Source: Clostridium sp. UBA4746 (GTDB lineage: Bacteria > Bacillota > Clostridia > Clostridiales > Clostridiaceae). From it: a stretch of 5,736 nt of DNA. Positions within the stretch are counted from its first letter, which is position 1, and each line of letters begins with the position of its first letter. Below are positions 1 to 5,691 of this stretch, piece after piece. The position numbers and the translations under genes are program-made. The notes beneath the pieces are model-generated. The model was not told the DNA's origin. It was given only the letters and a program-made list of their open reading frames with translations, and did no database searches. The stretch covers positions 528 to 6,263 of the forward strand of contig DHIM01000042.1 of assembly GCA_002403785.1 (NCBI GenBank), read 5' to 3'.

Positions 1-27
1 GGGCTCGGAGATGTGTATAAGAGACAG
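1..27 (+). other. Nextera transposase adapter remnant (sequencing artefact)
   Basis: Bases 9-27 read AGATGTGTATAAGAGACAG, the complete 19-base Tn5 mosaic end used in Illumina Nextera libraries. The preceding GGGCTCGG (1-8) is the matching tail of the Nextera read-2 transposase oligo. The whole block is therefore untrimmed adapter, not genome. It supplies a false in-frame TAA stop (18-20) in front of the truncated first gene, which makes that gene look as if it begins at an internal GTG codon. Confidence 0.97.
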
Positions 28-29
28 CC

Positions 30-482
30 TTATATCCTAACGAATATAGCATAGCTGAAAAAGGATCAAAACTTATAAAAGAAAAACTAAATGTGCTTTT
101 TCTGGAAAGTGAAATCGGTTTTATTACTCTTCATATACATTCTGCTAGAGTTAACGAAGAAGTTTCTCAAAGTCTTAAATACACTAGAATTGTTAAAGAA
201 GTAATGGAATACATCCAAGAGATACTTGGAATAAAGACTAATCAAAAATCAATGGAATATGCTCGGTTAGTATCTCATTTAAGGTATGCCTTAGATAGAA
301 TAGAAAATGATATGGTTTTAAAAAATGTAATATTGGAATCTATTAAAACTCAAATGAGTGAGGAGTTTGAAATTTCTGAAAAAGTATGTGAATTTATTTC
401 ACAAAAACTTTCAAAGGAAGTTTGTGAAGATGAAGTTGGATATATTTCTATGCATATTCATAGATTAAAGCAATCGAATTAA
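30..482 (+). CDS. glcT: BglG/GlcT-family transcription antiterminator, 5'-truncated (PRD1 end + PRD2)
   Basis: This is the C-terminal part of a PRD-containing RNA-binding antiterminator. The frame is open from base 30, immediately after the adapter, so about 150 residues are visible. The N-terminal co-antiterminator (RNA-binding) domain and the start of PRD1 lie off the left edge. The GTG at 93 is internal: upstream codons continue the family pattern (LYPNEYSIAEKG...LIKEKL). The PRD1 remnant ends in EIGFITLHIH (His codons 132-134 and 138-140). PRD2 begins near base 190 and carries SHLRYALDRI (His codon 276-278) and DEVGYISMHIH (453-461). These match three of the four regulatory histidine sites of LicT/GlcT proteins. 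In this family EI/HPr/EII-dependent phosphorylation of the PRDs sets dimerisation and RNA binding. The RAT 21 bases after the stop, followed by PTS genes, supports a GlcT-like role. The family call is solid; the exact symbol is inferred from context. Confidence 0.88.
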   Translation, partial: LYPNEYSIAEKGSKLIKEKLNVLFLESEIGFITLHIHSARVNEEVSQSLKYTRIVKEVMEYIQEILGIKTNQKSMEYARLVSHLRYALDRIENDMVLKNVILESIKTQMSEEFEISEKVCEFISQKLSKEVCEDEVGYISMHIHRLKQSN

Positions 483-492
483 AAAATAAGTT

Positions 493-498
493 TATAAT
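493..498 (+). promoter_or_regulatory. possible -10 box of the PTS operon promoter
   Basis: A perfect TATAAT lies 11 bases after the antiterminator stop and 4 bases before the RAT. No convincing -35 box sits 16-18 bases upstream, where the sequence is the end of the coding region. If it is used, the transcript would start at about 502-505, so the RAT would form the extreme 5' end of the mRNA. It may be chance in such AT-rich DNA, with transcription entering from further upstream. Confidence 0.3.
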
Positions 499-502
499 AT
501 TA

Positions 503-533
503 GGTGTGTTACTGATTAGATCAGGCATGAACC
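503..533 (+). promoter_or_regulatory. RAT: ribonucleic antiterminator target of the PRD antiterminator
   Basis: The element starts GGTGTGTTACTGAT and ends ATCAGGCATGAACC, containing the diagnostic GTTACTG...CAGGC core of BglG/SacY/LicT/GlcT targets. It folds into the expected hairpin: GGT (503-505) pairs with ACC (531-533), then comes an asymmetric internal loop, then CTGAT (512-516) pairs with ATCAG (520-524) around a TAG loop. The GTGTTACTGAT/ATCAGGCATGA form resembles, from memory, ptsG-type (GlcT) RATs more than sac or bgl types. Its 3' third is shared with the terminator downstream, so the two folds exclude each other. Bound antiterminator would stabilise this hairpin and allow read-through into the EIIA-ptsH-ptsI genes. 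Confidence 0.9.
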
Positions 534-579
534 ATATAAAATGCTAATATGGCATCTTATTAGTTTGTGTTTTTTTTTT
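523..579 (+). terminator. conditional leader terminator overlapping the RAT
   Basis: The RAT 3' part can pair forward: AGG (523-525), ATG (527-529) and CCATAT (532-537) with ATATGG (547-552), CAT (553-555) and CTT (556-558). This gives an imperfect stem with small bulges and a 9-base loop. An alternative short stem is CTAATA (544-549) with TATTAG (558-563). A U-rich stretch follows, ending in ten consecutive T (570-579). Both stems are AT-rich, so the exact fold is uncertain, but overlap with the RAT plus the long T tract is the classical antitermination arrangement. Confidence 0.75.
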
Positions 580-615
580 AGGATATTTAAAATACATAGG
601 AATGCACAAACTAAT
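559..615. repeat. perfect 11-bp inverted repeat flanking the T tract
   Basis: ATTAGTTTGTG (559-569) is the exact reverse complement of CACAAACTAAT (605-615). The 35 bases between include the T10 tract. The left arm overlaps the descending side of the short alternative terminator stem. In an mRNA that has passed the terminator, this longer stem could form and replace it. The role is unknown; the repeat itself is read directly from the sequence. Confidence 0.7.
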
Positions 616-746
616 GTTTATATAATAAATTAAAATTTAATATTAAATATCTTAACACTGAATATCTCAATTAAGAAGTATTGTAATTGGGAAATATTAT
701 GTGGCTATTAATTAATAATTGTTAGCTACCTTACAGAAAGGCGAGG
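580..746 (+). promoter_or_regulatory. AT-rich untranslated leader of the EIIA gene, with hairpin and RBS
   Basis: This stretch completes the gene-free 483-746 interval. It contains an imperfect direct repeat, AATATCTTAA (646-655) and AATATCTCAA (661-670). It also contains a hairpin at 701-729: GTGGCTA (701-707) pairs with TAGCTAC (723-729, one G-U), then there is a T-T mismatch, and five more pairs (709-713 with 717-721) close a 3-base loop. The ribosome binding region AAAGGCGAGG (737-746) begins 7 bases after the hairpin. No small coding gene and no convincing second promoter were seen. Confidence 0.45.
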
Positions 747-1247
747 ATGATAAAAATGTTCAATTTTTTCAAGAAAAACAAAGAGGAAAAGGGTATAATT
801 ATAAAGTCTCCAGTTGTGGGAAGATGTTTTGACATATCAGAAATACCTGATGAAGTTTTTTCATCTAAAATGTTAGGCAATGGTATAGGATTTGAATCTA
901 CCGAAGGAGTATTATATGCACCAGTTGATGGTGAAATTCTTCAAGTATTCCCTACAAAACATGCCTTAATTTTGAAGAGTAAAGAGGGAATGGAAATACT
1001 ACTTCACATAGGTATTGATACAGTAGAGATGAAAGGTGAGGGTTTCGAGGCCTTTACTGAAAAGGGACAGCAAGTTAAAGCAGGAGATAAATTATTAACT
1101 TTTGACAATAAATTAATAAAAGCTAAAGCTAAAACTAATTTAAGTGTATTAGTTGTTACAGATAATGAAATAATAGAATCTGTTGAATTTAATTTAGGGA
1201 CTGTAGATAAAAATAATGAAGTAATAATAATAAAATTAAAAAAATAG
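747..1247 (+). CDS. crr: PTS glucose-type EIIA component (stand-alone, Crr-like)
   Basis: This is a cytosolic phosphocarrier that accepts phosphate from HPr-His and donates it to the EIIB domain of a sugar permease. At 166 residues it is a single EIIA-Glc (PTS_EIIA_1) domain, close to the E. coli Crr length. Typical motifs run in order: SPVVGR (21-26), the IPDEVF/MLGNGIGF segment (33-49), LYAPVDGEI (56-64), FPTKHA with His72, and the phosphorylation site LLHIGIDTV with His87. These two histidines correspond to His75 and His90 of E. coli. An alternative start is the ATG at 756 (MFNFFKKNK, 163 residues). It looks more like typical family starts and sits 9 bases after GAGG (743-746), whereas 747 follows AAAGG (737-741) by 5 bases. 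It lies behind the RAT/terminator leader and is followed 13 bases later by HPr. No EIIB/EIIC domain is attached, so the permease partner must be encoded elsewhere. The symbol is by function; the sugar specificity is not shown. Confidence 0.93.
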   Translation: MIKMFNFFKKNKEEKGIIIKSPVVGRCFDISEIPDEVFSSKMLGNGIGFESTEGVLYAPVDGEILQVFPTKHALILKSKEGMEILLHIGIDTVEMKGEGFEAFTEKGQQVKAGDKLLTFDNKLIKAKAKTNLSVLVVTDNEIIESVEFNLGTVDKNNEVIIIKLKK

Positions 1248-1260
1248 GGGTGTCTATATT

Positions 1261-1524
1261 ATGATGGAAAAAAAAGCAATAGTTAAAAGTGAAAGTGGAA
1301 TACATGCTAGACCAGCATTGTCAGTAGTTAAAGAGGCCTCTAAGTTTAAATCAGAAGTTCTTTTAGTGAAAGATGGCAACGAGTATAATGCAAAAAGTAT
1401 AGTAGCTATAATGTGTATGGCAGCCGTTAAAAATGACGAATTAATAATAAAAACTACCGGCGCTGATGAAGAAGCGGCAGCAGTTGCTATGGTGAAAATT
1501 ATTGAAGAAGGACTATTAAAATAG
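1261..1524 (+). CDS. ptsH: phosphocarrier protein HPr
   Basis: HPr shuttles phosphate from Enzyme I to the EIIA proteins. The 87-residue length is standard. The active site SGIHARPA places His15 at the canonical number, with Arg17 and Pro18. The Gram-positive regulatory serine is present as Ser46 in NAKSI, so control by HPr kinase/phosphorylase and CcpA partnership is possible. The helix after it reads SIVAIMCMAAV instead of the usual SIMGVMSLG, an unusual variant at the kinase/CcpA-facing surface. The start at 1261 follows AGGGGTG (1246-1252) by 8 bases; the ATG at 1264 is also possible. The ribosome binding site overlaps the EIIA stop codon, suggesting translational coupling. EI starts 11 bases after its stop. 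Confidence 0.96.
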   Translation: MMEKKAIVKSESGIHARPALSVVKEASKFKSEVLLVKDGNEYNAKSIVAIMCMAAVKNDELIIKTTGADEEAAAVAMVKIIEEGLLK

Positions 1525-1535
1525 GAGGAATGTAT

Positions 1536-3245
1536 ATGTTAAAAGCAATAGGTGCATCACTTGGAATAGCGATAGGTAAAGCATTAGTTATTAGGGAAGA
1601 AGCCGTAGAGATAAATGAGAGCAAGGTTAAGGATTCGTCGATGGAATTAGATAGGTTTAATAATGCATTGCAAGAATCAATTACTCAGCTTCAAAAAGTA
1701 GTTGAGGGTGTAAAAGAAAAACTTGGAGATGAAAAGGCAGAGATATTCGAAGCACATTTATGTATGCTCGAGGATCCTGAATTTATAGGTTCTATTCAAA
1801 AGAAAATTGAAAACGATAAATTTAATGCTGAATATTCACTACAAACTGTGGCACAGGAGACAGCAGCTATATTCGAACAAATGGAAAATGAATATATGAC
1901 TGAGAGAGCAGCTGATATCAGGGATGTAAGCAAAAGAGTGTTAAATGTACTAATGGGAATAAAAGTAGCTTCAATTGCAGATATTCAAGAAGAATGTATA
2001 ATAGTTGCAAAGGATCTTACTCCATCAGACACAGCACAAATTGATAAAGCTAAAGTTTTAGCTTTTGTAACTGAAATAGGAGGCAAAACTGCTCATACCT
2101 CAATTATTGCACGTTCTTTAGAGTTGCCAGCAGTTGTAGGTGCCGGTAAGAGCATACGTGAAATTAAAGACGGAGACTTAATTGTTGTTGATGGAGAAGA
2201 AGGTATAGTTATCATTAATCCAGACAAAGCGACTTTAAAAGATTATGAAAAACGCCGAGAAGACTTCATCGAGTCTAAACATCAGCTACTTAAATATGCA
2301 ACTATGAAATCTACTACAATAGATGGCAAGTCAGTAGAACTCGCTGCAAACATAGGATCATCTGAAGACTTAGAAGCTGTTTTGAAAAATGGAGCAGAAG
2401 CTATAGGATTATTTAGGACAGAGTTTTTATATATGTCAAAAGATGCACTTCCAACAGAGGAAGAACAGTATAGCGAATACAAGTCAGTTCTTGAAAAGAT
2501 GAATGGAAAACCTGTTATTATAAGAACCTTAGATATTGGTGGAGATAAGAAATTAAATTATTTACCAATGGACGAGGAAATGAATCCATTTTTAGGCTAT
2601 AGGGCTATAAGACTTTGCCTTGACAGAACAGATATATTTATAACTCAATTAAGAGCTTTAGTAAGAGCATCTGCACATGGAAAGCTTAAAATAATGTTTC
2701 CTATGATATGCAATCTACAGGAATTAAGGATGGCTAAAAAAATACTTGCGCAGTGTAAAGATGAACTTAAATCTGAAGGAATAGTATTTGATGAAAAACT
2801 AGAAGTGGGTATAATGATAGAAATACCATCCGCTGCGATAATATCAGATGTATTAGCAAAAGAGGTAGATTTCTTCAGCATTGGTACTAATGATTTAATT
2901 CAATATACTACAGCTGTGGATAGAATGAACGAAAAAATATCGTATTTATATGATTTTTATCATCCAGCAGTTTTAAGACTTATTAAAACTGTAATAGATA
3001 ATGGACACAAGGCAGGAATAACAGTAAATATGTGTGGTGAAATGGCAGGAGACACAAATCTCGTACCTGTACTACTTGGATTTGGTTTAGATGAATTCAG
3101 TATGAGTGCCTCTTCAATATTAAGAGCGCGTAAGACTATTACAAATTCTAACTATGAAGAGTGTGAAAAGCTATCAGGACCTGTATTATCATTTGGCGAT
3201 TCAGATGAAATAAAGGAATATATAAAAGCTAATTTTAAGGCATAG
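1536..3245 (+). CDS. ptsI: PTS Enzyme I (phosphoenolpyruvate-protein phosphotransferase)
   Basis: Enzyme I autophosphorylates from PEP and transfers the phosphate to HPr-His15; it is the cytosolic first step of all PTS sugar uptake. The ATG at 1536 is chosen because AGGAGG (1523-1528) lies 7 bases before it; the in-frame ATG at 1530 is only 1 base from that site. This gives 569 residues, normal for the family. Visible parts: N-terminal HPr-binding helical domain (about 25-145); swivelling phosphohistidine domain with GGKTAHTSIIARSLELPAVVG carrying His187 (equivalent to E. coli His189); and a C-terminal PEP-binding barrel with GLFRTEFLYM (Arg294), RTLDIGGDK, NPFLGYRAIR, MIEIPSA, GTNDLIQYTTAVDR and NMCGEMAGD (Cys500). 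All catalytic motifs are intact. The ribosome binding site overlaps the ptsH stop, so the two are probably coupled. A strong terminator follows about 100 bases downstream. Confidence 0.97.
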   Translation: MLKAIGASLGIAIGKALVIREEAVEINESKVKDSSMELDRFNNALQESITQLQKVVEGVKEKLGDEKAEIFEAHLCMLEDPEFIGSIQKKIENDKFNAEYSLQTVAQETAAIFEQMENEYMTERAADIRDVSKRVLNVLMGIKVASIADIQEECIIVAKDLTPSDTAQIDKAKVLAFVTEIGGKTAHTSIIARSLELPAVVGAGKSIREIKDGDLIVVDGEEGIVIINPDKATLKDYEKRREDFIESKHQLLKYATMKSTTIDGKSVELAANIGSSEDLEAVLKNGAEAIGLFRTEFLYMSKDALPTEEEQYSEYKSVLEKMNGKPVIIRTLDIGGDKKLNYLPMDEEMNPFLGYRAIRLCLDRTDIFITQLRALVRASAHGKLKIMFPMICNLQELRMAKKILAQCKDELKSEGIVFDEKLEVGIMIEIPSAAIISDVLAKEVDFFSIGTNDLIQYTTAVDRMNEKISYLYDFYHPAVLRLIKTVIDNGHKAGITVNMCGEMAGDTNLVPVLLGFGLDEFSMSASSILRARKTITNSNYEECEKLSGPVLSFGDSDEIKEYIKANFKA

Positions 3246-3346
3246 GCTTATGTAAATGGATAATGTTTAAGTTATCTGATAAGGTTTATGCTAAAGCATA
3301 AGATTAACAAAAACGTTTTTTAAAATATTTTAATTTGTTTGTCAGT
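3246..3346. other. intergenic stretch with small palindromes after ptsI
   Basis: No gene is seen. Three small symmetrical elements are present: TTATC-T-GATAA (3272-3282), a hairpin TTATGC-TAAA-GCATAA (3286-3301), and the palindrome AAAAACGTTTTT (3309-3320). CTTATG at 3247-3252 could also pair with CATAAG at 3297-3302. These may be mRNA 3'-end structure of the PTS operon; none matches an operator that can be named. Confidence 0.35.
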
Positions 3347-3384
3347 GCAATCTATTCTTTAATTTAAGGATAGGTTGCTTTTTT
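3347..3384 (+). terminator. intrinsic terminator of the PTS operon
   Basis: The left arm GCAATCTATTCTT (3347-3359) pairs with AAGGATAGGTTGC (3366-3378) as a continuous 13-bp stem with two G-U pairs and a 6-base loop (3360-3365). Six T follow directly (3379-3384). It lies 102 bases after the ptsI stop on the same strand and should separate the PTS genes from the polymerase gene. Confidence 0.9.
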
Positions 3385-3404
3385 GCATTGAAATTCTATA
3401 TAAT
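3375..3404 (+). promoter_or_regulatory. possible promoter upstream of the Y-family polymerase gene
   Basis: A perfect -10 hexamer TATAAT is at 3399-3404, with a weak -35 match TTGCTT at 3375-3380 (18-base spacer) that overlaps the terminator arm. It would leave a leader of about 95 bases before the ATG at 3506. A promoter must exist between the terminator and the gene, but this AT-rich stretch offers several poor candidates. No GAAC-N4-GTTC-like LexA box was found between 3385 and 3505, so SOS control is not evident. Confidence 0.3.
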
Positions 3405-3505
3405 ATATTTAAGTGTAAAATAAATATTAAGCATATGACGTTATATAAACAAGAATAAGTACTCAATATTTTATTAAATGCGTCTTATATAAAGGATGAG
3501 AGTAG

Positions 3506-4711
3506 ATGATTAAAAATAAAAAGAAACTTATATTTCATATAGATGTTAACTCAGCATTTCTGTCTTGGACTGCTGCGGATAAACTTAGGCAAGGTGAGAA
3601 TATTGATTTAAGAAATATAGCAGCTGTAATCGGAGGGGACGAAGAGTCAAGAAGAGGAGTAGTTCTTGCAAAATCTATGCTAGCAAAAAAAAGTTCAATA
3701 ATAACAGGAGAGAGCTTATTTAGTGCTAGAAAAAAATGTAGAGATCTTGTAGTTGCAACACCAGATTTTAGATTATATGAAAGATGTAGCAGTGATATGA
3801 GAAAAATTTTTGGAAACTATACACCGTATGTGGAGAATTTCTCAATAGATGAGTCTTTTTTAGATGTTACAAGTTATAACACTTCAAAAGAAGCCGCATT
3901 AAAGTTAGCCTATGATATTAGTGGCGTGATAAAGAAAGAATTAGGGTTTACAGTAAATATAGGCATGTCAGATGTTAAACTACTTTCTAAGATGGCATCT
4001 GATTTTGAGAAACCAGATAAAGTTCATACTCTTTTTAAAAATGAGATAGAAAAGAAATTGTGGCATCTTCCAGTTGGAGAACTTTTCATGGTTGGAAAGA
4101 GAAGTGTTCCAAGGCTTAATAATTTAAATATATTTACCATAGGGGATTTAGCTCAGTATGATGTTAAGTTTTTGGAATACCACTTTAAAAGTAGTGGGCT
4201 TATGATGTGGAAATATGCAAATGGTATAGATAATTCAGAAGTAAGATTTCATAAACGTGAGCTAAAAGGGATAAACAATTCAACTACTCTGTCTAATGAT
4301 ATTAAAAATAAAATTGAGGCGTACAAAGTATTATTAGAATTGGTAGAGCACACCGCTACTAGACTAAGGAATATAAAGAAGAGCTGTTACTCTATTTCAA
4401 TTACTATAAGAAATGACCAATTTATTGATTACTCTAAAAGTACGACTTTAAAAAGTGCTACAGATTTAACGCAGGAAATACTAAATACGGTAAAAAAACT
4501 TTTCGATGAATTATGGAAGGGAGAGCCAATAAGATTATTGGGTGTTTCTCTTAATAATTTATGTGAGGATAATTTTAAACAAATATCAATTTTTGATATT
4601 GATAATGAGTGCGATGAAAAAAAGAGAGCAATAGATAAAACAATAGATGATCTGAGGCATAAATATGGTGAAACTGCAGTTATGAAATTCGTATTACTAA
4701 AGAATAAATGA
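3506..4711 (+). CDS. dinB: Y-family translesion DNA polymerase (DinB / Pol IV-like)
   Basis: This is a low-fidelity polymerase that bypasses damaged template bases. The 401 residues cover a whole DinB-type protein. The N-terminal FHIDVNSAFLSW carries catalytic Asp13 and the aromatic steric gate Phe18 aligned with E. coli Phe13. Other motifs are GGDEESRRGVVLAKS (43-57), ENFSIDESFLDV with catalytic Asp115-Glu116, and NIGMSDVKLLSKMASDFEKPDK (151-172, thumb entry). A helix-hairpin-helix-like segment (about 192-216: FMVGKRSVPRLNNLNIFTIGDL) is followed by the little-finger domain (about 250-355). QISIF (359-363) matches the beta-clamp-binding motif QL[S/D]LF. The HIDVNSAFLSW and GGDEESRRG wording is that of the clostridial subgroup rather than the E. 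coli HVDMDCFFAAVE type. The start follows AAAGGA (3491-3496) by 9 bases. It is probably monocistronic, or shares a transcript with the next gene, since no terminator is visible between them. The family is certain; the symbol is by similarity. Confidence 0.93.
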   Translation: MIKNKKKLIFHIDVNSAFLSWTAADKLRQGENIDLRNIAAVIGGDEESRRGVVLAKSMLAKKSSIITGESLFSARKKCRDLVVATPDFRLYERCSSDMRKIFGNYTPYVENFSIDESFLDVTSYNTSKEAALKLAYDISGVIKKELGFTVNIGMSDVKLLSKMASDFEKPDKVHTLFKNEIEKKLWHLPVGELFMVGKRSVPRLNNLNIFTIGDLAQYDVKFLEYHFKSSGLMMWKYANGIDNSEVRFHKRELKGINNSTTLSNDIKNKIEAYKVLLELVEHTATRLRNIKKSCYSISITIRNDQFIDYSKSTTLKSATDLTQEILNTVKKLFDELWKGEPIRLLGVSLNNLCEDNFKQISIFDIDNECDEKKRAIDKTIDDLRHKYGETAVMKFVLLKNK

Positions 4712-4749
4712 TGCACTCAAATAAAATGAAATATATTTATTATAGGCCG

Positions 4750-4779
4750 TTGTTCTAAATTATAAAAAAACAATATAAA
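4750..4779 (+). promoter_or_regulatory. possible promoter of the unknown downstream gene
   Basis: TTGTTC (4750-4755) and TATAAA (4774-4779) are separated by 18 bases, a moderate match to a housekeeping promoter. Transcription would start at about 4786, giving a leader of about 40 bases that includes the GGAGG ribosome binding site. The 4712-4809 gap shows no terminator for the polymerase gene, so read-through is equally possible. Confidence 0.35.
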
Positions 4780-4827
4780 ATAAGTAAGAAGTACTATTTA
4801 GGATTCTAAGTGGAGGTATATGTAAAT

Positions 4828-5691
4828 ATGGATAATAAAGCACTAATACCTTTATATACTAATGGAGATATGATAAATAATTTATATACAGTTGTAATTG
4901 AGGAGTTTGCAGAAATAAAAAGTGAAAGTACTAGGAAGCTTTTGACCATTAGTGCAAATACACCCTTATATGAGGCCACTTGTGGTAAAATAATGCAAGG
5001 TGACTTAAATGTCCAACTTCTAAATGAATTCACTTCGCAGAAAATTGAAGAAAGAGTTTCAATTGTAATAACAATTTTGTCAAGATTAAAAAACATGCTA
5101 AATGAGCAAAGTATGTTGAAAATAATAACTAATGAGAGTGATGTAGCAAATATAAAAGAATTTGATTTTGTTCAGTTTACTGGAGAATTGTATAAAAATC
5201 CTGTACTAGAATATATAGAAGATATAATTAGAGTTATGGAAATGCAATTGGCATTTTCACCTGAGCCACTTGAGAATGGAGATGAATCTCAAGAACATAA
5301 AGTTAAAAGGCAAGTTTTAAAAGTTTTAAAAGATGATATGGAATGCTGCAGATCGGAGAGATGTATAAAGTTTATTAGTAGTAATATAGGCAATAGCAAT
5401 ACAAAATTTATAGTACCTTTAGAGATAAAACATATGGCAGATAATTTAGACTATATTGAAGGGGCTAGGATTACTATTCTTGGTAAAGTAGTAAGAATTC
5501 CAAAGAAAAATGAAATCAATAATAACACTTTACTCAGTGGAACCTACTTTGATTATTTGAATGAGGATTATTTTAAGGAATTTAAAAATAGATTTTTAAA
5601 AGATACAACTTTAATTAGAGATTATAATTCAAAAGATATAGAGGTTAATGGACCTGTAATTGAAATTATACCTATAGCAATGTATATTTAA
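4828..5691 (+). CDS. conserved-looking cytosolic protein of unknown function (possibly DUF6414-like)
   Basis: I do not recognise a function. The ATG at 4828 is chosen because GGAGG (4812-4816) lies 11 bases before it; the in-frame GTG at 4810 overlaps that site and cannot use it. This gives 287 residues with no signal peptide and no membrane segment. Visible blocks: an N-terminal IPLYTNGDMINNLYTVVIEEF (7-27); a mixed region with TPLYEATCGKIMQGDL (45-60) and a charged helix rich in K/E/R (66-100); FVQFTGELYKNPVLEYIEDIIRVMEM (114-139); an acidic linker (145-157); a second strand-like module ARITILGKVVRI (213-224); and a C terminus VNGPVIEIIPIAMYI (273-287). The start IPLY, the V.F.G.L..NP pattern and the end GP.IE.IPIA.YI recall, from memory only, DUF6414-type proteins. 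Cysteines are at 52, 173, 174 and 179. Base composition matches its neighbours. It may share transcription with the polymerase gene. Confidence 0.75.
   Translation: MDNKALIPLYTNGDMINNLYTVVIEEFAEIKSESTRKLLTISANTPLYEATCGKIMQGDLNVQLLNEFTSQKIEERVSIVITILSRLKNMLNEQSMLKIITNESDVANIKEFDFVQFTGELYKNPVLEYIEDIIRVMEMQLAFSPEPLENGDESQEHKVKRQVLKVLKDDMECCRSERCIKFISSNIGNSNTKFIVPLEIKHMADNLDYIEGARITILGKVVRIPKKNEINNNTLLSGTYFDYLNEDYFKEFKNRFLKDTTLIRDYNSKDIEVNGPVIEIIPIAMYI

Noticed and set aside
93..482. A complete 129-residue PRD-only protein starting at GTG 93.
   Set aside because: No ribosome binding site precedes the GTG, the frame is open back to the adapter with family-typical residues, and the only upstream stop lies in adapter sequence; it is a truncated antiterminator.
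2282..2881. Open frames on the minus strand within ptsI (and similar ones at 4429-4716 and 4806-5096).
   Set aside because: They lie opposite strongly conserved or well-behaved coding genes, are low-complexity Ser/Ile/Leu-rich, and lack ribosome binding sites; they are shadows.
3308..3321. Possible CcpA cre site around the palindrome AAAAACGTTTTT.
   Set aside because: The central CG and inner A/T positions fit, but the required TG and CA ends are absent, and it lies after ptsI and before its terminator, where a catabolite operator would have no obvious target.
3405..3505. SOS (LexA) operator expected upstream of a Y-family polymerase.
   Set aside because: No GAAC-N4-GTTC-like palindrome could be found between the terminator and the ribosome binding site; CATATG at 3433-3438 lacks the flanking GAA/TTC bases.
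3541..3560. Apparent loss of an active-site acid in the polymerase (Asn15 where E. coli DinB has Asp10).
   Set aside because: The metal-binding residues of the family are the first Asp and the later Asp-Glu pair, all present (Asp13, Asp115, Glu116); the DVNSAF wording is typical of the clostridial subgroup.
5350..5367. Adapter-like string AGATCGGAGAGATGTATA inside the last gene, resembling Illumina TruSeq and Nextera ends.
   Set aside because: Only the first eight or so bases match TruSeq (AGATCGGAAGAGC) before diverging, it does not match the mosaic end, and the reading frame continues cleanly through it as coding sequence; it is a chance resemblance.
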